The notes: generated by a model from the sequence alone, not told the origin. Counted from the first letter of the stretch, positions 17,646-28,522 are shown. The stretch: DNA of 64,000 nucleotides from Mycolicibacterium sp. YH-1 (GCF_022557175.1 NZ_CP092915.1:3658001-3722000); one strand, 5' to 3'. Translations and numbers: made by a program.

Positions 17646-18571
17646 GAATCGTGGTGGCGCAGCACGTCCAGTGCGTGTTGCAGGTCCGCGGGGTATGGGC
17701 TGGTGATCTCGATGCGCCGGCCATCGGCCGGATGCGCGAACGCCAACGAACGCGCGTGCAGCCACTGGCGTTCCAGCCCGAGCCGCTTGGCCAGAGTCGG
17801 ATCGGCACCGTAGGTCAGGTCACCACAGCACGGGTGGTGCAGCGCCGCGAAGTGCACCCGAATCTGGTGTGTGCGACCGGTTTCCAGGTGGACGTCGAGC
17901 AGGCTAGCCGCGACGAACGCCTCGACCGTGTCGTAGTGGGTGATGCTGTGCCTACCGTCCTCGGTGACGGTGAACTTCCAGTCGTGGCCGCGGTGCCGCC
18001 CGATCGGCGCATCGATGGTGCCGCTTGACGGGTCCGGGTGCCCCTGGACGAGTGCGTGGTAGCGCTTGTCGACTGTGCGCGCCTTGAACGCGCGTTTGAG
18101 CAGGGTGTATGCGCGTTCCGAGATCGCAACGACCATCACACCAGAGGTGCCGACGTCCAGGCGGTGCACGATGCCCTGGCGCTCGTGGACTCCTGAGGTG
18201 GTGATGCGGTAGCCCGCGGCGGCCAGCCCACCAAGCACCGTGGGACCCGTCCATCCGACCGAGGCGTGCGCGGCGACGCCGGCCGGCTTGTCCACGGCCA
18301 CGATGTCGTCATCGGAGTACAGGATCGTCATGCCCTCGATATCGACGGGCGGGTTGTCCAGTGGCGCGGGAGGTTCGGGCAACGTGACCTCGAGCCACGC
18401 GCCTGCGGTGAGGCGGTCGGACTTGCCCGCGGCGGCACCGTCGAGCTCAACGCCGCCGTTCTCTGCCAGGCTCGCGGCGGCAGTCCGCGACAGGCCGAGC
18501 AGACGGGCCAACCCGGCGTCGACCCGCATGCCCGCCAGCCCGTCCGGAACCGTCATCGAGCGGGTCGTCAT
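17642..18571 (-). CDS. RluA-family 23S rRNA/tRNA pseudouridine synthase
   Basis: The 309-residue protein has an N-terminal S4 RNA-binding domain ([31 protein letters not shown]) and a pseudouridine synthase catalytic domain with the invariant [14 protein letters not shown] motif containing the catalytic Asp (about residue 145). It corresponds to the Rv1540 group by gene order. It converts a uridine in rRNA or tRNA to pseudouridine. Its start overlaps lspA (ATGA at 18568-18571), and rarD overlaps its stop. The exact target uridine cannot be read from sequence. Confidence 0.93.
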   Translation of the reverse strand: MTTRSMTVPDGLAGMRVDAGLARLLGLSRTAAASLAENGGVELDGAAAGKSDRLTAGAWLEVTLPEPPAPLDNPPVDIEGMTILYSDDDIVAVDKPAGVAAHASVGWTGPTVLGGLAAAGYRITTSGVHERQGIVHRLDVGTSGVMVVAISERAYTLLKRAFKARTVDKRYHALVQGHPDPSSGTIDAPIGRHRGHDWKFTVTEDGRHSITHYDTVEAFVAASLLDVHLETGRTHQIRVHFAALHHPCCGDLTYGADPTLAKRLGLERQWLHARSLAFAHPADGRRIEITSPYPADLQHALDVLRHHDS

Positions 18572-19206
18572 CCGGTCGGGTCGGATTCGTCGTCTGCGCC
18601 ACGGGCAGTCACCGGCTCGGCCTTCTCGTCCGGTCCGGGCTCGGCCTCGTCGTCAGGCTTGCGTCGACCGACGGTGTCGAAGTCGAACCCGAACAGCGAC
18701 AACGCGACCAGCAGGATGGCACCACCCACCACCGCTGGGTCGGCGACGTTGAAGACCGGCCACCAACCGATCGAGAGGAAATCGACCACGTGCCCGCGCA
18801 GCGGCCCAGGCGACCGGAAGAACCTGTCGACCAGGTTGCCCATGGCACCGCCCAGGATCATGCCCAGCCCCACCGCCCACCACGGGGACACCAGGCGCCG
18901 ACCCATCCAGACGATGCCAATCGCCACGCCGGTGGCAACCAGTGTCAGCACCCACGTGTAGCCGGTCGCCATGGAGAACGCCGCCCCGGAATTGCGGACC
19001 AGCGTCCAGGTGACGGTGTCGCCGATGATCGAAACGGGTTGGCCGGGCGTGAGCAGACGCACCGCCAGCACCTTGGTCACAATGTCGAGAATCAACACCA
19101 CTAGGGCCACCGACACCAGCAGACGCAGTCGGCGGCGTGGTGACCGATGCTCGACGGTGTCGTCGGCGGTCACTGGCTCCACCGAGGCCCCTGATTCATC
19201 AGTCAC
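18568..19206 (-). CDS. lspA: Lipoprotein signal peptidase II
   Basis: LspA cleaves the signal peptide of lipidated prolipoproteins at the membrane. This 212-residue version has four hydrophobic helices, and the two catalytic aspartates are in the expected motifs [13 protein letters not shown] and [17 protein letters not shown]. The N-terminus is extended before the first helix ([19 protein letters not shown]) and the C-terminus is acidic, as in many actinobacteria. It is the first gene of a coupled operon with the RluA-family gene and rarD. Confidence 0.95.
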   Translation of the reverse strand: MTDESGASVEPVTADDTVEHRSPRRRLRLLVSVALVVLILDIVTKVLAVRLLTPGQPVSIIGDTVTWTLVRNSGAAFSMATGYTWVLTLVATGVAIGIVWMGRRLVSPWWAVGLGMILGGAMGNLVDRFFRSPGPLRGHVVDFLSIGWWPVFNVADPAVVGGAILLVALSLFGFDFDTVGRRKPDDEAEPGPDEKAEPVTARGADDESDPTG

Positions 19207-19247
19207 TCCCCCATCATTCCAAAGTCGTCATGGTGAACAATCGCGGC

Positions 19248-20174
19248 ATGAGCCGCGTCGTCGTAATCGCCACCGGTGGCACCATCGCCACCAGCACCGA
19301 TGCCGACGGCGTCGCGCGCCCGACGCTTGGCGGTTCAGACCTCGTGTCGGACGTGTCGACCGGAGCATACGTCGATGTCATCGACCTCATGGCAGTGGAC
19401 AGTTCGGAGGTCGGCCCACCGGAGTGGGACCGGATCTCCGGGGCTGTGGCAGCCGCCCTCTCCGCAGGTGCGGACGGCGTCGTGGTGACGCACGGCACTG
19501 ACACGATGGAGGAATCCGCGTTGTGGTGCGACATCGTCCACGACGGACCGCAGCCGGTGGTGTTCACCGGAGCAATGCACAGCGCCGACGCACCTGAGCC
19601 CGATGGGCCGGGCAATCTGCGTGACGCCCTGGCTGTGGCGGCCGATCCCGCCGCGCACGGTATCGGCGTGGTGGTGAGTCTGGCCGGCACGGTGTGGCAG
19701 CCGTTGGGTCTGACCAAGACCGCCGCTGGATTCACGGGCACAGCACTCGGCTCGGTCACCACACTGGGCGTCGTGTTCGACGGGAGCAAGAAGCGCCCGA
19801 CCCTGACCGGAGCGCTGGGGTCCGCTCCTCGCGTCGACGTGGTCGCCGCCTACGCCGGCAGTGACGCCGTGGCGATCGACGCGTACGTGGCCGCCGGGGC
19901 ACGCGGCATCGTGCTCGAGGCGATGGGCTCGGGCAATGCCGGCCGGTCCGTCGCAGACGGCGTCCGACGCGCCAGCGACCGCGGTGTGGCGGTGGCCGTG
20001 TCCACGCGGGTGCCCGGCGCGACGGTCTCGGCGCGGTATGGCCCAGGTCAAGCCCTCGCCGACGCCGGAGCCGTTCCGGTGCCGACGCTGCGTCCCGCCC
20101 AGGCACGGGTTCTGCTGATGGCGGCACTGGCCACCTCGACGCCGGCCAGCGAGGTGTTCGCACGGTGGGGCTGA
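19248..20174 (+). CDS. ansA: L-asparaginase, type I
   Basis: AnsA hydrolyses L-asparagine to aspartate and ammonia. The frame continues to 20174, and from ATG 19248 it gives 308 residues with the N-terminal motif [18 protein letters not shown] and the second catalytic motif [14 protein letters not shown] (Thr and Asp-Lys-type sites). The ATG at 19230 or the longer frame from 19137 would extend it into the divergent lspA leader and is less likely. The ansA-lspA divergence and the next gene dinX are as in M. tuberculosis (Rv1537-Rv1539). Confidence 0.92.
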   Translation: MSRVVVIATGGTIATSTDADGVARPTLGGSDLVSDVSTGAYVDVIDLMAVDSSEVGPPEWDRISGAVAAALSAGADGVVVTHGTDTMEESALWCDIVHDGPQPVVFTGAMHSADAPEPDGPGNLRDALAVAADPAAHGIGVVVSLAGTVWQPLGLTKTAAGFTGTALGSVTTLGVVFDGSKKRPTLTGALGSAPRVDVVAAYAGSDAVAIDAYVAAGARGIVLEAMGSGNAGRSVADGVRRASDRGVAVAVSTRVPGATVSARYGPGQALADAGAVPVPTLRPAQARVLLMAALATSTPASEVFARWG

Positions 20175-20217
20175 CAGACACCCACGACGCGATCCCGGCG
20201 GATGACGCCGTGCTCTG

Positions 20218-21570
20218 CTACTCGTCGCCTGCGAGGCCGTCGACGTAGGCGGGCCAGTCCAGACTGTCGACGGGATTGGCCCGGCTGATCTCCGGCGAGT
20301 CGACGGCGAGCGTTCGCGCCGACCCCGCTCCGGTGCCGCGCGTCTCGAAACGCACCGTCATGACACCGTGGCCCGCGCCCTGAACCCAGCCGTGACCGTA
20401 CGAGCTGTGCACGACGTCATCACCAATCCGCCATGGCTCGGCCTCTGCCGAACTCGGCATCTCCCGCGCAGGTGGTACGCCGACCGCCGCCTCAAGCGTT
20501 TGCTCCAGATCGGGGAACAAGGACTCCTGCTGCACGTCGGACAGACCCGAGAATCCAACGCCCAGAAGCCGAATCGGCCCGATCTCCATCGGATCGAGCA
20601 ACAGCCGCCTGGCTGTGCCGATCAGTGTGGCCTCGTCGGCGGTGGCGTACGGCAGCGTCGCCGACCGGGTGAGAGTACTCATATCCGACTTCTTCATCTT
20701 GACGACCACCGTCCTCGCGCCGCGTCCGTCACGCTCGAGGCGGGCGTGGGCGTGCTGGCCGATCGGGCCAGCGGCCTCACGCATCTGATCAAGCGTCGTC
20801 AGGTCCTGTGCGAACGTCGACTCCGCGCTGATCTGCTTGGAGCTGGCTCGCTCGGCGACCAGACGGTCGTCGATACCCCGGGCCAACCGGTGCAGGGCGG
20901 GCCCGACCGTGCCACCGAGGATGTCGGCGACTTCGGCCTCCTTGAGCGCCGCCAGGGCGCCGACGGTACCGATGCCCAGTCGGAGCAGACGTTCCTCGGC
21001 GACGGGTCCGATTCCCCAGAGTCGCCGGACCGGCAGTCCGGCCAGGAGCGCCTCTTCCTCGGTGCGGTCGACGACACGGATGCCGTCCGGTTTGGCGAGC
21101 CCCGATGCGATCTTGGCGATCTGCTTCCCCGATCCCGCGCCGACCGAGGCCACCAGACCTGTCTCCGTCCGAATCCGAGCCCTCAGCGCCTCGCAGAACC
21201 GTGTGACCTCAGCGGCCTCGGCCCCGGCCAGTTCCACTGGCTCGCCGAAGGCCTCATCGAACGACAGTTGTTCGAGGACCGGGACCATCGACCGCACGGT
21301 GTCGAGCACCCTGGCGCTGGCCACGCCGTAGACCGCCCCGCGAGGGGGCAGCACCACAGCGGTCGCCCCGACCAGCCGGCGCGCCTGGTGCATGGGCATG
21401 GCCGATCTGGCTCCGAACACCCGAGCCTCATAGCTGGCTCCGGCGACCACACCGCGACCGCCGAGCCCGCCGACGAGCACTGGGCGGCCACGAAGGGTCG
21501 GACGCGTCAACTGCTCGACGGATGCGAAGAAGGCATCCATGTCGAAGTGCAGGACCCAGCGCCCATCCAT
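20218..21570 (-). CDS. dinX: DNA polymerase IV (Y family)
   Basis: From ATG 21570 the 450-residue product begins [20 protein letters not shown], the first catalytic carboxylate motif of Y-family polymerases. The second, [13 protein letters not shown], carries the SxDE motif. A C-terminal [10 protein letters not shown] matches the QxxLF beta-clamp-binding motif, and the little-finger domain ends before about residue 330. It makes low-fidelity synthesis past damaged templates. The frame open to 21639 adds 23 residues before this ATG, but they are unlike other DinB starts. It converges with ansA, and an S4-domain gene diverges from it. Confidence 0.94.
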   Translation of the reverse strand: MDGRWVLHFDMDAFFASVEQLTRPTLRGRPVLVGGLGGRGVVAGASYEARVFGARSAMPMHQARRLVGATAVVLPPRGAVYGVASARVLDTVRSMVPVLEQLSFDEAFGEPVELAGAEAAEVTRFCEALRARIRTETGLVASVGAGSGKQIAKIASGLAKPDGIRVVDRTEEEALLAGLPVRRLWGIGPVAEERLLRLGIGTVGALAALKEAEVADILGGTVGPALHRLARGIDDRLVAERASSKQISAESTFAQDLTTLDQMREAAGPIGQHAHARLERDGRGARTVVVKMKKSDMSTLTRSATLPYATADEATLIGTARRLLLDPMEIGPIRLLGVGFSGLSDVQQESLFPDLEQTLEAAVGVPPAREMPSSAEAEPWRIGDDVVHSSYGHGWVQGAGHGVMTVRFETRGTGAGSARTLAVDSPEISRANPVDSLDWPAYVDGLAGDE

Positions 21571-21637
21571 TCCAACGAGCCTAGGGCCCGACCGATGGAC
21601 GAGGAGACGAGGCCAATCGGGGACTAGCCTGACGACC

Positions 21638-21853
21638 ATGGCTCACGACATACCGATAACCGACGACTCGATCCGTCTGGGCCAATTCCTCAAACTGTCG
21701 TCGCTGATCGACAGCGGTTCGGACGCCAAGGCGGCCATCGCCGAGGGACTCGTCGCGGTCAACGGCGACGTGGAGTTGCGGCGCGGACGTCAGCTGCGCC
21801 CCGGGGACACGGTGTCAATCGGCGGGTCGTCGGCTCGGGTCACCCACGCATGA
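21638..21853 (+). CDS. Small S4-domain RNA-binding protein
   Basis: The 71-residue product starts [27 protein letters not shown] and has the S4 fold signature ([19 protein letters not shown]), with the basic patch [16 protein letters not shown]. Such proteins bind structured RNA; the group includes small ribosome-associated RqcP/YaaA-like proteins. The frame from 21539 contains an implausible Arg-rich extension, so ATG 21638 is preferred. It diverges from dinX, 67 bases away. Confidence 0.85.
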   Translation: MAHDIPITDDSIRLGQFLKLSSLIDSGSDAKAAIAEGLVAVNGDVELRRGRQLRPGDTVSIGGSSARVTHA

Positions 21854-21975
21854 TCGGATGCCGCTAACTCGAGCTTCGGCGGACCACATTCGCACGCAGC
21901 GTGTTTCGCGACTTCTCCGGTGTGGTCTCCGACGTACTCCCCTAGACCGCTCGCTCATCGCCTACCGTCATATGC

Positions 21976-22542
21976 ATGGCTATGAATATGTTGCATCGGC
22001 TGTGTTGCAGTTCGACGCTGTGGGCCCGCTCGGTGGAGCGCACGCTGCTGCCGTGGGCGCTGTCCGACGTCGACCTGGGTGACGACGCGCTGGAGATAGG
22101 GCCGGGCTATGGCGCCAATCTTCGTGTCCTTGCCGGCATGACACCACGGCTGACCTGCGTCGAGATCGATCCTCCGCTGGCCGACCGCCTGAGCCGGCGC
22201 TACGGCTCACGCGCGACCATCGTGACCGGTGACGGCACCGCCACGGGGCTGCCGGAGGCACGCTTCAGTTCGGTGGTCTGCTTCACGATGCTCCACCACG
22301 TGCCGACGCAGTCGCTTCAGGACCGCCTGTTCACCGAGGCGTTCCGCGTACTCGAGCGCGGCGGCACCTTCGCCGGAAGCGACGGCATCGACTCGATCGC
22401 GTTCCGTCTCGTGCACGTCGGTGACACCTACAACCCGATTGGCCCGGACACCTTGCCCAACCGCCTGCGCGCAGCAGGCTTCGCCGACGTGACGGTCGAG
22501 ACCCGCGGCGGTCAGCAGCGCTGGCGGGCGATCAAGGCGTGA
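21976..22542 (+). CDS. Class I SAM-dependent methyltransferase
   Basis: A 188-residue methyltransferase-fold protein with the SAM-binding motif I DALEIGPGYGANLRVLAG (residues about 37-54), motif II LTCVEIDPPLADRL, and VVCFTMLHHVPTQSLQ as the post-II loop. It is at the small end for this fold and the substrate is not predictable. It is followed after ten bases by an acyltransferase-like gene, so the two are probably one unit, and neither has a counterpart in the recalled dinX-ileS order of M. tuberculosis. Confidence 0.85.
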   Translation: MAMNMLHRLCCSSTLWARSVERTLLPWALSDVDLGDDALEIGPGYGANLRVLAGMTPRLTCVEIDPPLADRLSRRYGSRATIVTGDGTATGLPEARFSSVVCFTMLHHVPTQSLQDRLFTEAFRVLERGGTFAGSDGIDSIAFRLVHVGDTYNPIGPDTLPNRLRAAGFADVTVETRGGQQRWRAIKA

Positions 22543-22552
22543 CGCTTAACAT

Positions 22553-23887
22553 ATGCGCGTGGACAACACGCTCGAGTACATCGACCAGGGTTCGTTCCTC
22601 GCTTTGCGGGCGCTCGGCCGGGGGCCGCTCATCCAGTTCACGTGGATCTACGACCGCCCCGTCGACATCGACGGCCTACGCCGATTCCACACCAATCTCG
22701 GATACGGACTGCTGGGTCGACGCATCGAGAGGTCGGCTCTCCCTTTCGGCCGCGATCGCTGGGTCGCCTCTCCGGGACCCGCCGACCTCGAGATCTCCAC
22801 GCAGGACCGTGAGCGCAGCGAGGTGTGGCTGTGGGCCGACGAACGCGTGCGGTTGCCGATCGACCCACAGGCGGGGCCGTCGTGGCACCTGGGTGTCGCG
22901 CCGCTGACCGATGGCGGAACGGCGGTGAGCCTCGTCGTGTCGCACTCCGTCGGTGACGCCAAGGCGATCAACATCGCGATCACCGATGCCGTACAGGACT
23001 TTCGCCGCGACCTGGGTTATCCACCGCCCGGTTCCCGGACCCGCGGACAGGCACTGCGTGAGGACGCCCGACAGACGCTGCGCAACGTCCCGGACTTGGC
23101 CAAGGCTGTCGTCTCGGCGGTGAAGGTGGCCCGCTCGGAGAGCGAAGGGCTTTCGACATCGGTCAAGTCGGGTGGACGGCAGCGGTCACGTGCGGCGACC
23201 ACCGAGGTGGTGGCCCCCAACGCTGCCGTGTTCTTCGACGCCGAGCACTGGGACGAACGCGCGAGAAACCTTGGCGGTACCAGTAACTCACTCTTTGCTG
23301 CGCTCGGCGCCCGACTGGGCCACATCCTGGGCCGCACCGACGAGGACGGGCGGGTGCGGCTGTCCCTGCCGGTCAGCGAACGCGGTGCCGACGATATCCG
23401 CGCCAACGCGCTGACCGAGGCCTCAGTGATCGCCGACCCGTCGAAGGTCACCACCGACCTCAGCGACATCCGCCGCGACGTCAAGGCCGCGCTGACCGCG
23501 CTGAGCGAGGCGCCCAACGAACTGCTGGGGCCTCTAGCCCTGGTGCCGTTGACACCAGGATTTCTGGTCCGCCGGCTCGAGGGAATGGTTCAGCAGGTCG
23601 GCAGCCCCGTCGGCTGCTCGAACATCGGCGAGCTGGAATCGGAGATCAACCGCCCCGACGGCAGCGATGCCGACTACCTCACGATCCGGATGCTCGAGCC
23701 GAAGGTCACCGCGGCGGTTCTCGACCGCATGGGTGGCCTGCTGTTCCTGGTGACCGGACGCGCGCATGGTCGGGTCTTCGTCACCGTCGCGAGCTGGGTC
23801 GTCGGCGCGGCGAACACCAGAGAGGCCCTGCGCGATTCGGTGCGTCAGGCACTCGCCGACATGGAACTGTCGGGCACTGTCGAGTAG
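22553..23887 (+). CDS. WS/DGAT- or PapA-type acyltransferase, paralogue of the 44-47 kb pair
   Basis: This 444-residue protein is a condensation-superfamily acyltransferase. The catalytic HxxxD motif appears as SHSVGDAKAIN (about residue 140), and a later TSNSLFAALGARLGHI and VGCSNIGELE match the family. It is clearly homologous to the two acyltransferases at 44587-45957 and 45954-47321, sharing for example IDQGSFL..GLRRFH.NLGYGL.GR.IERSALPFGRDRWV. However, its motif is HSVGDA rather than HCLxDGG, so the glycine after the catalytic Asp is replaced. It follows a methyltransferase closely. Likely an acyl transfer to a lipid or sugar acceptor (inference), in a unit separate from the main glycolipid locus. 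Confidence 0.82.
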   Translation: MRVDNTLEYIDQGSFLALRALGRGPLIQFTWIYDRPVDIDGLRRFHTNLGYGLLGRRIERSALPFGRDRWVASPGPADLEISTQDRERSEVWLWADERVRLPIDPQAGPSWHLGVAPLTDGGTAVSLVVSHSVGDAKAINIAITDAVQDFRRDLGYPPPGSRTRGQALREDARQTLRNVPDLAKAVVSAVKVARSESEGLSTSVKSGGRQRSRAATTEVVAPNAAVFFDAEHWDERARNLGGTSNSLFAALGARLGHILGRTDEDGRVRLSLPVSERGADDIRANALTEASVIADPSKVTTDLSDIRRDVKAALTALSEAPNELLGPLALVPLTPGFLVRRLEGMVQQVGSPVGCSNIGELESEINRPDGSDADYLTIRMLEPKVTAAVLDRMGGLLFLVTGRAHGRVFVTVASWVVGAANTREALRDSVRQALADMELSGTVE

Positions 23888-23899
23888 TCGGCCCGCCCG

Positions 23900-26800
23900 T
23901 CACACCTTGGCGATGGCCACCGTCACACCGTCACCGATGTCCGCGCCGTCGACTGGCTCCCCGAACTCGAAACTGGTCGCCAGGATCTCGCCGGCAATGA
24001 GTCCGGCGTGCGTACGCGCCCACTCCTGCCGTGCCGGCGGCACCGAGATCACGACGCTGATTCGATCCGACACCTCGAGCCCGGTCGACTTGCGCAGATC
24101 CTGAAGCTCGCGGATCCGGTCCTTGGCCCAGCCCTCAGCCTCCAGCTCGGGGGTGACCGTGCCGTCCAGGACCACCAGGCCCGCACCGTCTGGAAGTGCA
24201 GCCGTGAAGTCGGGTTCGGCGGCAACCAGTTTCGAGCTGTACTCCTCTGGCAGCAGAGTGGCCGGACCCGCCGTCAACGTCCCGTCGGGGTTGACCACTC
24301 CCTCACCGGCCTTCACCGCCTTGATGGCGGCCTGCACGTCCTTGCCGATTCGTGGACCCGCGACCTTGGCGTTGACCGTCAACTCGAAGCGACCGTAGGC
24401 GGCGATATCGTCGGTCAGCTCAACGGCCTTGACATTCAGCTCGTCGGCGATCAGGTCGGCGAATGGCCGCAGCCGCTCCGGACCCTCCACGGCGACAGTC
24501 AGTTTCGGCAACGGCAGGCGCACGCGTAGCTTCTTGGCCTTGCGCAGCGACGACGCCGCAGAGCACACGTCGCGCACCTGGTCCATCGCGGCGACCAGAT
24601 CCGGATCGGCAGGCAGGACGCCGGCCTCCGGCCAGTCGGTGAGGTGTACAGATCGCTCACCGGTGAGGCCACGCCAGATCACCTCGGTGATCAGGGGAAG
24701 CAGCGGCGCCGCCAGCCTCGCGGTCACCTCCAGCACTGTGTGCAACGTGTCGATGGCGTCAGGATCCTCGTCCCAGAACCTCGAACGTGACCGACGCACA
24801 TACCAATTCGTCAAGGCCTCGGTGAACTGCCGAAGCTGATCGCACGCGCCGGAGATATCGCATTCGTCCAGCGCCACGGTCAGGTCATCGCGCAGCGCGG
24901 CCAACTTGGCCAGGATGTATCGGTCCAGCACGTTGGTCGAGTCCGTGCGCCAGGTGCCCTTCTTCGGCGCATAGAGAGTCAGGAACGAATACGCGTTCCA
25001 GAGCGGCAGCAGGACCTGCCGCACACCCTCGCGGATACCCTGTTCCGTGACTATCAGGTTGCCGCCACGCAGGATCGGCGAGGCCATCAGGAACCAGCGC
25101 ATCGCATCGGATCCGTCGCGGTCGAACACCTCGTTGACATCCGGATAGTTGCGCAGCGACTTGCTCATCTTCTGACCGTCGTTGCCCAGCACGATGCCGT
25201 GTGAGACACACGACTTGAACGCAGGCCGATCGAACAGCGCGGTGGCGAGAACATGCAGCGTGTAGAACCAGCCGCGGGTCTGCCCGATGTACTCGACGAT
25301 GAAGTCGCCGGGGAAGTGCGCGTCGACCAGATTGTCAGGGTCGGCGCCGACGACACCGTCGAACCACTCCACGTTGTCGAACGGGTAGTGCACCTGCGCG
25401 AACGGCATCGATCCCGAGTCGAACCAGACGTCGAGGACGTCCTCGATGCGACGCATGGTCGACTTGCCGGTCGGGTCATCGGGATTGGGACGCGTCAGCT
25501 CATCGATGAACGGCCGGTGCAGGTCGGTCGGGCGAACGCCGAAGTCCCGCTCGAGTTCATCGAGGCTGCCGTAGACGTCGATCCGCGGGTACTCGGGGTC
25601 GTCGGACTTCCACACCGGGATGGGGCTGCCCCAGTATCGGTTTCGCGAGATCGACCAGTCCCTCGCACCCGCCAGCCACTTGCCGAACTGACCGTCCTTG
25701 ACGTGCTCGGGATACCAGGTGATCTGCTGGTTGAGTTCGACCATGCGGTCCCGGAATTCGGTGACCTTGATGAACCACGACGACACTGCCCGGTAGATCA
25801 GTGGATTCCGGCAGCGCCAGCAGTGCGGGTAGGAGTGCTCGTAGGTCTCGTGCCTGATCAGCACGGGGCCGTTGACCGCGGCCGGGCCGCTGCCGTTCTT
25901 GAGATCGCGGATGATCTGCGGGTTGGCGTCGAACACATGCTGACCCCGGTAGTCGGCAACGGTCGCATCGAACCTGCCCTTGGAGTCCACTGGTGTGGCG
26001 GGCACGATCCCGACGGTGTCGGTTGTCGCCTTATCGTCCTCGCCGTACGCGGGCGCAAGGTGGACAATGCCGGTGCCGTCCTCGGTGGTGACGAAGTCAC
26101 CGCGCAGCACCTGAAAAGCGTTGGGCGAGTCCAGGAAATACGGGAACGGCGGAAGGTAGGTCATCCCGATCAGCTCTGAGCCCTGATATGTGCCAAGCAC
26201 TTCGGGCTCGTCGCCGAACTCGCGGGCGTACGACGCCAGTCGCGCCTCGGCGAGCACGTAGCGCTTGCCGTCCACCTGCACCTGGGCGTATGTCACCTCA
26301 GGGTTGACAGCGACCGCCTGATTGGACGGCAGCGTCCACGGCGTGGTCGTCCAGACCAGGAAGTAGCTGTCGCGCAACGGACCGTCGGCAATCGCGAAGC
26401 CGACGGTGATCGCCGGGTCCTGACGGCTCTGATAGACGTCGTCGTCCATCCGCAACTCATGGGCCGAGAGCGGAGTCTCATCGTTCCAGCAGTACGGCAG
26501 CACCCGGTTGCCCTCGTAGGCAAGGCCCTTGTCCCACAGTTGTTTGAACGCCCACATCACCGACTCCATGAAGGTCGGGTCCAGCGTCTTGTAGTCGTTG
26601 TCGAAGTCGACCCAACGCGCCTGGCGGGTGACGTACGCCTGCCATTCGTCGGAGTACTTCATGACCGAGGCGCGGCAGGCGTCGTTGAACTTGTCGATGC
26701 CGAGCTCTTCGATCTGCGCCTTGTCGGTGATACCCAGTTGGCGCTGCACCTCGAGTTCGGCGGGCAGCCCGTGCGTGTCCCAGCCGAAGCGTCGCTCCAC

Positions 26801-27043
26801 CTTGTAGCCGCGCATTGTGCGGTACCGGGGCACGATGTCCTTGACGTAGCCGGTCAGCAGGTGCCCGTAGTGCGGCAGGCCGTTGGCGAAGGGAGGCCCG
26901 TCGTAGAAGACGTACTCCTGCGCGTTCTCGCGCCGCTCGATGCTCGCGCGGAAGGTTCCGTCGCGATCCCAGAAGTCGAGGACCTCGGTCTCCAGCTCGG
27001 GAAATGCCGGTGCACCACCTGCTGGCTTGGGGTAGGCGTTCAC
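23900..27043 (-). CDS. ileS: Isoleucyl-tRNA synthetase
   Basis: The 1047-residue product charges tRNA-Ile. It has the class I HIGH-like motif [15 protein letters not shown] (about residue 60) and [11 protein letters not shown] (about 640), the CP1 editing domain between them, and a long C-terminal region of the eukaryotic-like IleS type found in mycobacteria. It starts at GTG 27043, preceded at about 12 bases by AGGAG. The frame extends to 27148 but that region belongs to the T-box leader, so it is not coding. ileS is adjacent to dinX in M. tuberculosis, whereas here the 21976-23887 pair is inserted between them. Confidence 0.96.
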   Translation of the reverse strand: MNAYPKPAGGAPAFPELETEVLDFWDRDGTFRASIERRENAQEYVFYDGPPFANGLPHYGHLLTGYVKDIVPRYRTMRGYKVERRFGWDTHGLPAELEVQRQLGITDKAQIEELGIDKFNDACRASVMKYSDEWQAYVTRQARWVDFDNDYKTLDPTFMESVMWAFKQLWDKGLAYEGNRVLPYCWNDETPLSAHELRMDDDVYQSRQDPAITVGFAIADGPLRDSYFLVWTTTPWTLPSNQAVAVNPEVTYAQVQVDGKRYVLAEARLASYAREFGDEPEVLGTYQGSELIGMTYLPPFPYFLDSPNAFQVLRGDFVTTEDGTGIVHLAPAYGEDDKATTDTVGIVPATPVDSKGRFDATVADYRGQHVFDANPQIIRDLKNGSGPAAVNGPVLIRHETYEHSYPHCWRCRNPLIYRAVSSWFIKVTEFRDRMVELNQQITWYPEHVKDGQFGKWLAGARDWSISRNRYWGSPIPVWKSDDPEYPRIDVYGSLDELERDFGVRPTDLHRPFIDELTRPNPDDPTGKSTMRRIEDVLDVWFDSGSMPFAQVHYPFDNVEWFDGVVGADPDNLVDAHFPGDFIVEYIGQTRGWFYTLHVLATALFDRPAFKSCVSHGIVLGNDGQKMSKSLRNYPDVNEVFDRDGSDAMRWFLMASPILRGGNLIVTEQGIREGVRQVLLPLWNAYSFLTLYAPKKGTWRTDSTNVLDRYILAKLAALRDDLTVALDECDISGACDQLRQFTEALTNWYVRRSRSRFWDEDPDAIDTLHTVLEVTARLAAPLLPLITEVIWRGLTGERSVHLTDWPEAGVLPADPDLVAAMDQVRDVCSAASSLRKAKKLRVRLPLPKLTVAVEGPERLRPFADLIADELNVKAVELTDDIAAYGRFELTVNAKVAGPRIGKDVQAAIKAVKAGEGVVNPDGTLTAGPATLLPEEYSSKLVAAEPDFTAALPDGAGLVVLDGTVTPELEAEGWAKDRIRELQDLRKSTGLEVSDRISVVISVPPARQEWARTHAGLIAGEILATSFEFGEPVDGADIGDGVTVAIAKV

Positions 27044-27059
27044 TAGTTCGTCGTCTCCT

Positions 27060-27310
27060 GTGCCAAATGTCGCTGGCGCTCCGGAGAGCCCAGGTTCGTT
27101 CAGGCACGGGGACGACGTCGCGCGTCTGCGCGAGCGCCGCGGTACCACCCCGCTTGCGCACTGAATCTAGTCCCCGTCGCTTCACTCGCCCCGGGAAAGT
27201 GCGCCGCTCGTAGTGGGCGATGACGGGCCCAACCGTTCGGTTCTACTGCGCCGCTAACCAACCACGACGGTTCTTCCGAAGACTCCCCGGTGATGGCCGG
27301 ATCGATGCCG
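27060..27310 (-). promoter_or_regulatory. T-box riboswitch leader of ileS
   Basis: The leader contains the canonical T-box sequence GGGGTGGTACCGCG (plus-strand 27138-27151 read on the minus strand), which base-pairs with the free 3' end of uncharged tRNA. Upstream is a stem I-like arm with an ATC isoleucine codon in the segment CCGGCCATCACCGGGGAG (specifier plus-strand 27292-27294), followed by CTTCGGAAGAACCG. The arrangement matches the translational-type, short-stem-I ileS T-box known from mycobacteria: uncharged tRNA-Ile binding would free the ribosome-binding site of ileS (GTG 27043). Boundaries are approximate. Confidence 0.9.
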
Positions 27311-27344
27311 TTCGTCGATTCTAGAGTGTCGAGGTTTCCCGACG

Positions 27345-27977
27345 CTAATGCGCGGCGGCCAGCTCACTGCCGGCGATGACGGGGGCCGAGGCCTCCGACG
27401 TCAGCTCGATGAGCCCATACGCGAACTGCTCGGACATTTCCTCGACCGTGTAGGCCTCGAACGTGCGGGAGTCATACCACCAGTCGAGCACCAGGACTCC
27501 GTCGCGGCGGTGGGCACGAAGCTCAAGAGCATGTCCCAGGGCTGCGGGCTCGGCGGGCAGTTCCCTCTCGCCGTCGACGACCAGCAGCACGGCGGCCGAC
27601 GACTGGGCGTGCGCGTCCTCGGGAACCATCCGGCGCAGAGCCAGCGCGGAGACCGAGCGGTGGACGGCGGCGAGCATGTCCGACGCCGATGTGACAGCAG
27701 GCCCCGTGCACAGCAGCTCGACTGGATAGACGGACGCAGTGCGCTCCGTGTCCCCCGGCAAATCCACCAGGACGACACCATCGCCGATGGTCCGCACGAT
27801 GGTGCGGCCCAGGGCCGCGAGGAGGATCTCCTCGGCAGTTAGCCCGAGCACGGCAGCCGCGCCATCGAACTCCCCGGTCAACACCTCGGACAGGGGCGCA
27901 GACACGACCACAATGTCGTCGTGTCCCGGCCGACCGTCGGCAATGTAGTCGGTCAGCTGCAAGTTTGCGCAGATCAT
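27345..27977 (-). CDS. Small condensation-domain-like protein (C-terminal half of a C domain)
   Basis: From ATG 27977 the product has 210 residues. It resembles the C-terminal half of an NRPS/PapA-type condensation domain: LLAALGRTIVRTIGDGVVLVDL matches the segment leading to the bridge region, and VLDWWYDSRTFEAYTVEEMSEQFAYGLIEL matches the closing C-domain segment. The catalytic HHxxxDG half is absent, so it is either a half-domain protein or the remnant of a longer gene. An upstream in-frame extension to 28085 has no family features. It diverges from the HTH gene at 28113. The function is unknown. Confidence 0.6.
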   Translation of the reverse strand: MICANLQLTDYIADGRPGHDDIVVVSAPLSEVLTGEFDGAAAVLGLTAEEILLAALGRTIVRTIGDGVVLVDLPGDTERTASVYPVELLCTGPAVTSASDMLAAVHRSVSALALRRMVPEDAHAQSSAAVLLVVDGERELPAEPAALGHALELRAHRRDGVLVLDWWYDSRTFEAYTVEEMSEQFAYGLIELTSEASAPVIAGSELAAAH

Positions 27978-28100
27978 GTGAACCAAGTTACACGGGGAGT
28001 CCCAGAAATGGGAGACGTCATTCAAAACTGTGACGCCACTGTCAATAACGAGCAACCAATCCAGTTTCCGGTACGCACTGCCCAATACCGAGAAGCCCGC

Positions 28101-28112
28101 TATGGTGTATCG
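28101..28112 (+). promoter_or_regulatory. Leaderless promoter for the HTH gene
   Basis: TATGGT at 28101-28106 is a -10-like hexamer six bases before ATG 28113. No ribosome-binding site precedes that ATG, so transcription likely starts on it, giving a leaderless mRNA. The assignment rests on this spacing only. Confidence 0.45.
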
Positions 28113-28478
28113 ATGCCGCGGACAGACGAGAACGGTAGACAGCTCAAAGCCCTGCTCGATTACCTCCTCGACGGCGATGTCGACGCCAAGGCGATCTACG
28201 ACGCGCTTGGCACCTCAAGCAGCACCTATTACCGACGAATCAAGGAATCGGACTACCCGAACGCCGAGGAACTGCGGCACGTCTGCGACCGATTCGACCT
28301 CAGCTACCCCGACCTGCAGGTTCGATTCGGGCTGATGAGCCGCGAAGAGGTCTGGAGCTACCTCGAGTCCTCCCCCGTTTCCGTCGCAACGGCCGCCGAC
28401 CCCGCTACCGAACTGCGAACCATTCGTCGCGCCAAGTTGTCGGAATTGGCGCCACGTGAAGACGCTCCGCCGCTTTAG
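28113..28478 (+). CDS. HTH (XRE-like) DNA-binding protein
   Basis: The 121-residue protein contains a helix-turn-helix (DVDAKAIYDALGTSSSTYYRRI at residues about 20-45), followed by DLSYPDLQVRFGL (a second DNA-binding or dimerisation helix) and a charged, Pro-rich tail. The start ATG 28113 is chosen over the longer frame because of the -10-like hexamer just upstream and a clean N-terminus (MPRTDENGRQLKALLDYLLDG). A polytopic membrane protein follows 45 bases downstream. I do not recognise its target. Confidence 0.75.
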   Translation: MPRTDENGRQLKALLDYLLDGDVDAKAIYDALGTSSSTYYRRIKESDYPNAEELRHVCDRFDLSYPDLQVRFGLMSREEVWSYLESSPVSVATAADPATELRTIRRAKLSELAPREDAPPL

Positions 28479-28522
28479 GCAGTACCATTTGCTGACGAAT
28501 CTTTAACTCGGAGGCAACGGCC

